A stretch of 50,425 nucleotides of DNA. It comes from Thermoanaerobaculia bacterium. GTDB taxonomy: Bacteria; Acidobacteriota; Thermoanaerobaculia; UBA5066. A program made the position numbers and the translations under genes. The stretch spans positions 1 through 50,425 of the forward strand of contig JAJVIN010000056.1 in NCBI GenBank assembly GCA_022071945.1, read 5' to 3'. Positions 46,401-50,425 of this stretch are shown in pieces; positions within the stretch are counted from its first letter, which is position 1, and each line of letters opens with the position of its first letter. The notes under the pieces are model-generated. The model was not told the DNA's origin and ran no database searches. It was given only the letters and a program-made list of their open reading frames with translations.

Positions 46401-46645
46401 TCTGGCCAGGCCTGCAAGTCCTGTCCCAGCGCTCGCGCCGCACCGCTCCTCTGGTGGAGGAGTTGCGATCTCTCGAAGCCACGGCCCGACTCGACAGGCC
46501 GGTCCGTGCCGCCGCAGCAAGCTACGTCCACGTGTTCCTCAACAGGGTCTTCCTCACGGCTCACAGGAAGCAGGAACTGGTGGTCTACGATTTCTTGAAC
46601 CGCCTGTACGATGCCATGGCCAGCCGCGGCCTCGCGTCGCGCTGA
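43439..46645 (+). CDS. lanB: Full-length LanB lanthipeptide dehydratase
   Basis: A 1068-residue protein from the GTG at 43439, which overlaps the lanC stop (GTGA); the open frame further upstream is a shadow of lanC. LanB uses glutamyl-tRNA to glutamylate Ser/Thr of the precursor and then eliminates glutamate to give Dha/Dhb. The glutamylation domain spans about 1-700, opening PHFFVLRTPLLSFDEF and containing the diagnostic SGRATPFGLFAGG near 110-122. The SpaB_C-type elimination domain spans about 775-1060, opening SEWLYAKFYGG and including FFVRYADPRPHLQIRFRG. As both halves are in one chain this is a classical class I enzyme, not a split thiopeptide type. The core's five Ser/Thr are the likely targets. 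Confidence 0.92.
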   Translation: MTSKERVPSRPHFFVLRTPLLSFDEFLTWSEGSAAAVQEGSRERLELALDEDRKSQRKRLQELITRPELREALFLASPDLESALEHWLRDPDSEKGERAERAAVKYFSRMSGRATPFGLFAGGCTGLLGEKTRLVLAPRETSKRHSRLDMDYLFVLSEAINGDHALRSSLGFRLNSTLYRAGERYRYVESRVHKHERTYHLVAVEATPHLQKILERAERGARLEDLAASLVDENITAQEARSYVNELADSQILIPDTGMVITGREPASLMAERLGQFAETRVIGSRLQDVNHQLDVIDAGGLGAAPGRYRELVALLRDLPAKPELARLFQVDLMKTGVNVSLGKAVAEEVRRGIEVLHRLSTPRNSPLPAFREAFTERYEEREIPLVEALDEERGIGFPAFQDEDAAQAPLLVGIRFPKAHDDSVSWGPREALLLRKVGQALARDEDEMLLDDAALEILTNRERLPLPSVFGALVRLVASSDEELDRGNFRIHLESAGGPSGATFLGRFCHGDQDLCRLVEEHLKAEKALEPDALLAEVVHLPDGRTGNVISRPLFHDYEIPFLGSSGAPLERQIPVSDLLISVRGGEIQLRSKRHGQRILPRLTTAHNYARYGLSLYRFLCALQAQTTTAGLAWRWGPLSSLPFLPRVRYGRTVLAPAQWNVETSELKELGKRLDGRGFDALRRWRREHRIPRFVMFGTTHEIPVDFDSVLSAEAFLSLVRNGEPVELREMLPGPEELCARGPEGRYVHELLIPFVGQSSAASRPLQPSPERARRTFLPGSEWLYAKFYGGNVTLDQALVKTIGPFAASVVASGTADSWFFVRYADPRPHLQIRFRGDSARLRESILPDLNRMAEGLASRGQIWRMQIDTYEREIERYGGVEGVEIAERFFHFDSETVLTILKMLEHGEAGHNERWHMALLGTDALLEDFGLSFEEKRKFSAQAQQALGAGKDEDPDFRRTLGDRYRKDGRGLLPLLERKGLEESSLWPGLQVLSQRSRRTAPLVEELRSLEATARLDRPVRAAAASYVHVFLNRVFLTAHRKQELVVYDFLNRLYDAMASRGLASR

Positions 46646-46667
46646 GCCCTCCACCAGGAACGATGGA

Positions 46668-47972
46668 ATGCAGGATCGAGAGAAGCAATATGTCGTCTGC
46701 CCGGATCTTCTGATCGAGCTGGTTGGCGGATCCAAGAACGAGGTTCGGATCAGGAACAAGGTCTTTCGGACCTGGATCGAGGCTCCAGCAGCCCTCCTGA
46801 TACTGCTTGATTTCCTCCGGCAGCCGCACACCATGGAAGAGATCTCTGCGCAGTCACTGATCGACGAGGATGTCATGGGAATGCTGCTCGCGAGATGGAT
46901 CGTGCTACCGGCCGAGAAAAGAGAACTTCTGGGACCCGGGATCGTGTGCAAAGCCAAAGACAGCATCGGCGTTTCATGCAGTTTTGACGATCTTGTAAAA
47001 CTCGGCTCACGGACGAGCTTCGTCGTATTCGGTGTGCCGGTTGACTTGCTGGGCTCGCCAGGAGCGCACGCAGGACCTGCACAGACTCGGCTCTATTCGC
47101 TCCTCCGGGGAATGGAAGGCGTCTGTGAAGGCGAGGGAGAGACGAGGGTCCTCCCACAGGACGTCGAGATTCTCGACGTCGACAGGAGAAAGAGCTTCAG
47201 TTTTCGGGACCAGGACAGGTACGCGATTCTCGACGCGGGTGACATTGCCTACGTGCGAGGAGAGTCGATAGCCAACGTCGGCGAGCGCATTGAACGGCTA
47301 GTGGCTGCCGTGCTTGCACGTCAGATGACGCCGGTCATGATTGGCGGCGACCACTCCATGACGTGGTTTTCTCTCAAGGTCCTCCTTGATACGTACCCAA
47401 AGATGGGCGTGCTCCACTTCGACGCCCATCACGACCTCTACTTTTCGCCGTCGGATCTGCTGCCACTCCGCAATAGCAATCCATTCGCGCATGCCCGCAA
47501 GAGCACGTCCCTGGCTTGCTTGCGACAGTTTGGTCTGCGCACGGTCGAATATTACAGGAAGAAGACAGCCAGCAAGACCCTCGACCCGCGAATCTCCTAT
47601 TGGTCTGCACGGGAACTGCAGCGTATGTCCCCGGAGGAAGCCCTTGTTGGCCTCGACCGGGACATCCCCTATTATCTCAGTTTCGACATCGACTGTGTGT
47701 GCCCTGAAGAGGCACCCGAAACAGGCAGTCCTGTCTGCGGCGGTCTCTCGTACTATCAGGTGTTCGAACTCATGGACGCCATCATCGGCAAGTTCGACAT
47801 TGTCGGTGCCGATTTCGTTGAAGTGGCTTCGCCGAAGACGGGGCCGGCAAATAGGGCCGCAATGATCACTGCACGGTTGCTCGACATGTTGTTGCTGAGT
47901 CGGATCCTCTCAAGCGAGCTCGATAGTTATCTCTTCGAGAAGAGGGAGTGGCAGCCAGGCGAGTTGCCATAG
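46668..47972 (+). CDS. Putative peptide arginase with N-terminal RRE-like domain
   Basis: A 434-residue protein from the ATG at 46668, preceded by AGGA, 22 bases after lanB. Residues about 110-430 form an arginase/agmatinase ureohydrolase domain with the manganese ligands in GGDHSMTW (about 225), FDAHHDLY (about 251) and SFDIDCVCPEEAP (about 337); GSPVCGGLSY follows. The usual DP after the second Asp pair is CP. Residues 1-95 are an extra domain whose pattern (LLILLDFLRQPHTMEEIS, then DVMGMLLARWIVLPAE) resembles PqqD/RRE winged helices that hold RiPP leaders. Peptide arginases such as OspR (landornamide pathway) convert Arg in a precursor to ornithine. Here the core has two Arg. Free arginine or agmatine as substrate cannot be excluded. 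Confidence 0.82.
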   Translation: MQDREKQYVVCPDLLIELVGGSKNEVRIRNKVFRTWIEAPAALLILLDFLRQPHTMEEISAQSLIDEDVMGMLLARWIVLPAEKRELLGPGIVCKAKDSIGVSCSFDDLVKLGSRTSFVVFGVPVDLLGSPGAHAGPAQTRLYSLLRGMEGVCEGEGETRVLPQDVEILDVDRRKSFSFRDQDRYAILDAGDIAYVRGESIANVGERIERLVAAVLARQMTPVMIGGDHSMTWFSLKVLLDTYPKMGVLHFDAHHDLYFSPSDLLPLRNSNPFAHARKSTSLACLRQFGLRTVEYYRKKTASKTLDPRISYWSARELQRMSPEEALVGLDRDIPYYLSFDIDCVCPEEAPETGSPVCGGLSYYQVFELMDAIIGKFDIVGADFVEVASPKTGPANRAAMITARLLDMLLLSRILSSELDSYLFEKREWQPGELP

Positions 47973-48021
47973 CAACTGAGCCCCAAAAGATCAGTTAGTG
48001 CCCTTACCCTCGTTCGTTGTC

Positions 48022-48240
48022 TTATTGCGACGGAATGGTACGAAAAGGCGTCAGAACGATGCATGTCTGTCTGTCGCTCTCGAACTGTGGTTGCTCGGAC
48101 AAGGCACCGAACTCGGCCACTCGTCTAGCTCCACAGGAAGGACAGAGTCCACGCCCCTTGGACGAGAACGCCGAATGGTACTTGCCGTTGCGGTGGGGAC
48201 AGCGGATGCGAGCAAAGCCTCGCTCGAAGATGCCGCCGGC
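48022..48240 (-). pseudogene. IS91-type transposase zinc-binding domain fragment
   Basis: The minus strand reads GIFERGFARIRCPHRNG, then AFSSKGRGLCPSCGARRVAE, and a TAA at 48024-48022. This is the N-terminal zinc-binding domain of IS91/ISCR-type transposases (usual pattern GFARVRC..C...FSCKGRGFCPSC..RRM). The second Cys of the first pair is replaced by His-Arg, and the sequence degenerates after ARRVAE, so only a dead fragment remains. It lies between the arginase gene and the glgP remnant, partly overlapping the latter's stop region. Confidence 0.65.
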
Positions 48241-48243
48241 GAC

Positions 48244-48697
48244 TCACCTCACCGGTGCGAGCTTCACCGGACGGACGTGCGAGGCCTCCCGTACGTAGTC
48301 CCTTATGGAGCGATCCGAGCTGAACCGGCCCATCCGCGCCACGTTCAGGATCGAGGCGCTCGTCCAGCCGACAACGTCGCTCCAGGCCCGGGAGGCCCGC
48401 CCCTGGCACTCGACGCAGTCCCGGAAGTCCGCCAGGACGAGGAAGGGGTCCTCCTCCACGAGCCGGCGCACGAAGGGAGCGAAGAGATCCGGCTCGCCGG
48501 GCGCGAAGTGTCCCGATGCGATCAAGGGAAGGACATCCGAAATCTCGCGGTCTGCCGCAAGGACCTGGCGCGGGTCGTAGCCCCGCCGGAACTGATCCTC
48601 AACCTCGGGGGCGGTCAGCCCGAAGAGGAAGAAGTTCTCCTCGCCGACCGCCTCACGGATCTCGACATTCGCCCCGTCCAGCGTGCCGATCGTGAGC
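48244..48697 (-). pseudogene. glgP: Glycogen phosphorylase, 3' fragment
   Basis: The minus strand encodes the C-terminal roughly 150 residues of glycogen/maltodextrin phosphorylase: LTIGTLDGANVEIREAVGEE (20 residues), NFFLFGLTAPEVE, FAPFVRRLVEEDPFLVLADF, and SILNVARMGRFSSDRSIRDY just before the stop. Full enzymes have about 800 residues; here similarity starts abruptly at the TIGTLDGANVE segment next to the IS481-type element, so the gene was cut by that insertion and lacks its catalytic N-terminal part. The PLP-lysine region lies upstream of this point and is absent. This is a host housekeeping gene remnant, not part of the RiPP operon. Confidence 0.85.
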
Positions 48698-48743
48698 GTG
48701 AAGTATCTGCATAAGTATTGACCCGGCCCAAGGAGGAAGACCC

Positions 48744-49652
48744 ATGATAGGAATTCCTTGCCGGTACCTTCTTCGAGTCAAGCAGCGCATGCGAGTTGTG
48801 TCCTATGCGAAGGAGAACGGGATACGGCCTGCGGCCCGGCACTTCGCGCTCTCCCGCCAAACGGTGCGGAAGTGGCTCAGGAGCTACCAGGCCAGAGGGG
48901 CGGAGGGGTTGATCCCTCTCTATGCGGAGCGTCGCGAGGCCCGACTCCAGCCCGCGGTGATCGAGCTCCTCCGCCAGGCGCGAATCGAGCTCCGCATGGG
49001 AGCTGGGCGCACGAGGATCTGGCTCCAGAGAATCCACGGCATTCACCTCCCCGTGGCAACGAGTCAGCGGACGTTCACCAAACTCGGCGTCCCGAGGCTT
49101 CCCTCGCGAAGGCCACGCAAGCGGCGGCCCCGCCAGATGAGCCTTTTCGAGAAGGACCAACCGGGCGACTCGGTCCAGGTTGATACGAAGCGCGTTCGCA
49201 TCGGTCGCCGCCTCGCTTTCCAGTTCACCGCGATCGACGATTGCTCCCGATATCGAGTCCTGCGCGCTTACCCGCGGTTGTATGGGGGAGCGAGCCGTCG
49301 TTTCCTTCACATCCTCCGCCAGGAGTTCCCATGCCGGATACGCCGCATTCAGGTGGACAACGGCACGGAGTTCCCGCTGGACTTCGACCTGGATGCCAGG
49401 GCTGCCGGCATCGAGGTGACGCGGATCCGCCCCCGGTGCCCGATGCAGGACGGCAAGGTGGAGCGAAGTCATCGCGTTGATGACGAGGAGTCCTGGCTGC
49501 GGGAAAGGCCTCAGAGCTTCCCAGACGCTGGGGCCGGCTTGGCGTTTTGGGAGTAGCGCTACAACAACGAGCGCTTCTCTCTCGCCCTTGGCGGCCTGAC
49601 GCCAGTCGAGAAACTGCGGCTCAAACCGGGCGAACCGCCAGGGCAGCGATAA
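48744..49652 (+). pseudogene. IS481-family transposase with in-frame amber codon
   Basis: An ATG preceded by AAGGAGG begins a transposase with an N-terminal helix-turn-helix (RPAARHFALSRQTVRKWLRS) and an rve/DDE integrase core: Asp in QVDTKRVRIG, Asp in QVDNGTEFP and Glu in GKVERSHR. The frame stops at TAG 49554-49556 right after AGLAFWE, but the same frame continues with RYNNERFSLALGGLTPVEKL to a TAA at 49650-49652. IS481 members normally read W-x-x-YN-x-x-RPH-x-ALGG-x-TP here, so the TAG probably replaced a sense codon. The element interrupts glgP at its left. Exact terminal repeats were not identified. Confidence 0.82.
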
Positions 49653-50186
49653 GACTCATGATGAACCGCGCGGAGGATAGGGCAACGCGGGGACGCGACC
49701 CGAGCGCCGAAGCGGTGGCCGAGACCGAGTGACGGGGCGGCGGCAAACCGCCGCTCCTTCCTCGCCATGATCTTCACTCGGGATCGGCACGAAAGCGACA
49801 AATCCCAGGGGGTCTGGGGGACAGAGTCCCCCTCGATGCTCCACAGTGGCGCGCAACAGTCCCCCCTCCCTGCTCTCCTCGTGCCACCTATTGTGCTCGT
49901 TAGTGTCGAACCACTATGGACAACGGCCGCCCACCGACACATACGTTGTTCTGGGACCGGGACATCTTCAAACGAGACCTTACACTGCACTTTCCCTCTC
50001 GCGTCTGACTCGCCAGGTCCCGATCGGTTGCCATCAACAACAGGAAAGGGCTACCTGTTCAGCGCCATCGGTCGATGTCGTCCGACACGACCGGTCCGAG
50101 CGAGCGGAGCCAGGTCGCGACAGGACCGAAAGGGTCGCTCATGAGCAATGCCAGAAGCCGTCGGGCCAGCCGGGCTGGCCGTTCTG
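49653..50186. other. Non-coding region with strong hairpins
   Basis: No gene is recognised. GCGGCGG (49737-49743) pairs with CCGCCGC (49748-49754) around a CAAA loop. GGGGGAC (49817-49823) pairs with GTCCCCC (49827-49833) around AGA, giving a very tight 7-bp hairpin. Open frames on both strands lack ribosome binding sites and motifs. It may hold the right end of the IS481-type element and insertion-sequence debris. Confidence 0.5.
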
Positions 50187-50188
50187 CG

Positions 50189-50296
50189 CGTTTCGGAGGA
50201 ACGTGAACACGCGTTTCGGAAGAACGTGAACGGCTGTTTCGGGATCGTGAACACCAATTTCGGGAACGTGAACACCTGTTTCGGAAGGGTGTGAAC
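50189..50296. repeat. Five tandem 21-23-bp repeats, IS21-like end
   Basis: TTTCGG recurs at 50191, 50214, 50237, 50258 and 50279, each followed by CGTGAAC (GTGTGAAC in the last) and a four-base variable piece. The spacings are 23, 23, 21 and 21 bases. Imperfect units of this length in tandem resemble the multiple transposase-binding repeats at IS21-family ends and may mark a second insertion sequence continuing beyond the window. There are no spacers of CRISPR type. The family call is tentative. Confidence 0.6.
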
Positions 50297-50425
50297 GGCG
50301 GGCTTGACCGCTCGTCAGAAATGACCCGGGTCTGCTTGGGAGGAATGGTCCAGGGGTGACCGGGCTGAGCTGAGCCCGCGGGTGGGTCACGCTCGGCGGA
50401 TGGGGTGGTCGAGCGAACCAGAGCG

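Noticed and set aside
47974-47996. Terminator after the arginase gene
   Set aside because: AACTGA/TCAGTT is only a 6-bp AT-rich stem with an 11-base loop and no U-run, too weak to call.
50189-50296. CRISPR array
   Set aside because: Units are only 21-23 bp with four-base variable parts, no spacers and no cas genes.

Overview
The window is GC-rich DNA from a Gram-negative bacterium. Large Oar-like TonB-dependent receptors with an N-terminal carboxypeptidase-regulatory-like domain, Ser/Thr kinases fused to TPR or pseudopilin-like domains, HEAT-repeat proteins and a prolyl oligopeptidase fit an Acidobacteriota-type genome best. That assignment is inference from gene content; no rRNA or tRNA gene was seen.

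Layout. (1) 1-9.3 kb: three tandem paralogous TonB receptors. The first lacks its 5' end and joins an IS21-like end with two 24-bp-spaced repeats. A DUF559 endonuclease follows copy 1; its duplicate after copy 2 is dead (ATG to ACG, 3' deletion). (2) 9.3-15.8 kb: a Ser/Thr kinase with a GspG-like C-terminal domain, a repeat cassette, a pirin/azoreductase pair divergent from a LysR regulator, and a prolyl oligopeptidase ending at a two-way terminator. (3) 15.8-20.7 kb: a SnoaL-like protein, a three-gene glycosylation operon on the minus strand, and a DHFR/RibD-type reductase. (4) 21-32 kb: a TPR Ser/Thr kinase, a beta-propeller membrane protein, an LRV/HEAT-like protein, an Lnt-like acyltransferase, an AraC regulator and an AHSA1/SRPBCC protein. 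(5) 32-40.1 kb: a beta-barrel protein, two nearly identical HEAT-repeat proteins (direct duplication) flanking a beta-helix protein, an unknown protein and a zinc-ribbon protein. (6) 40.6-50.4 kb: mobile-element debris (IS256-, IS91- and IS481-type, plus IS21-like repeats) around an apparently intact RiPP operon.

The main discovery is the operon at about 41.65-47.97 kb. A sigma70-like promoter precedes a 56-codon GTG-started gene whose product has a class I lanthipeptide leader (LxVKKETIKDL then VVGG) and a short Ser/Thr/Cys core with two Arg. Then come a LanC cyclase, a full-length LanB dehydratase (GTGA overlap) and an arginase-family enzyme with an extra N-terminal domain resembling a RiPP recognition element. 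The inferred product is a small two-cysteine lanthipeptide in which core Arg is converted to ornithine. No transporter or leader protease is present in the window. Downstream lies a broken glgP, cut by an IS481-type insertion whose own transposase carries an amber codon.

Starts were chosen from Shine-Dalgarno sequences, overlaps and domain starts, and several differ from the longest open frame. All family assignments come from reading motifs by eye; no database search was run.
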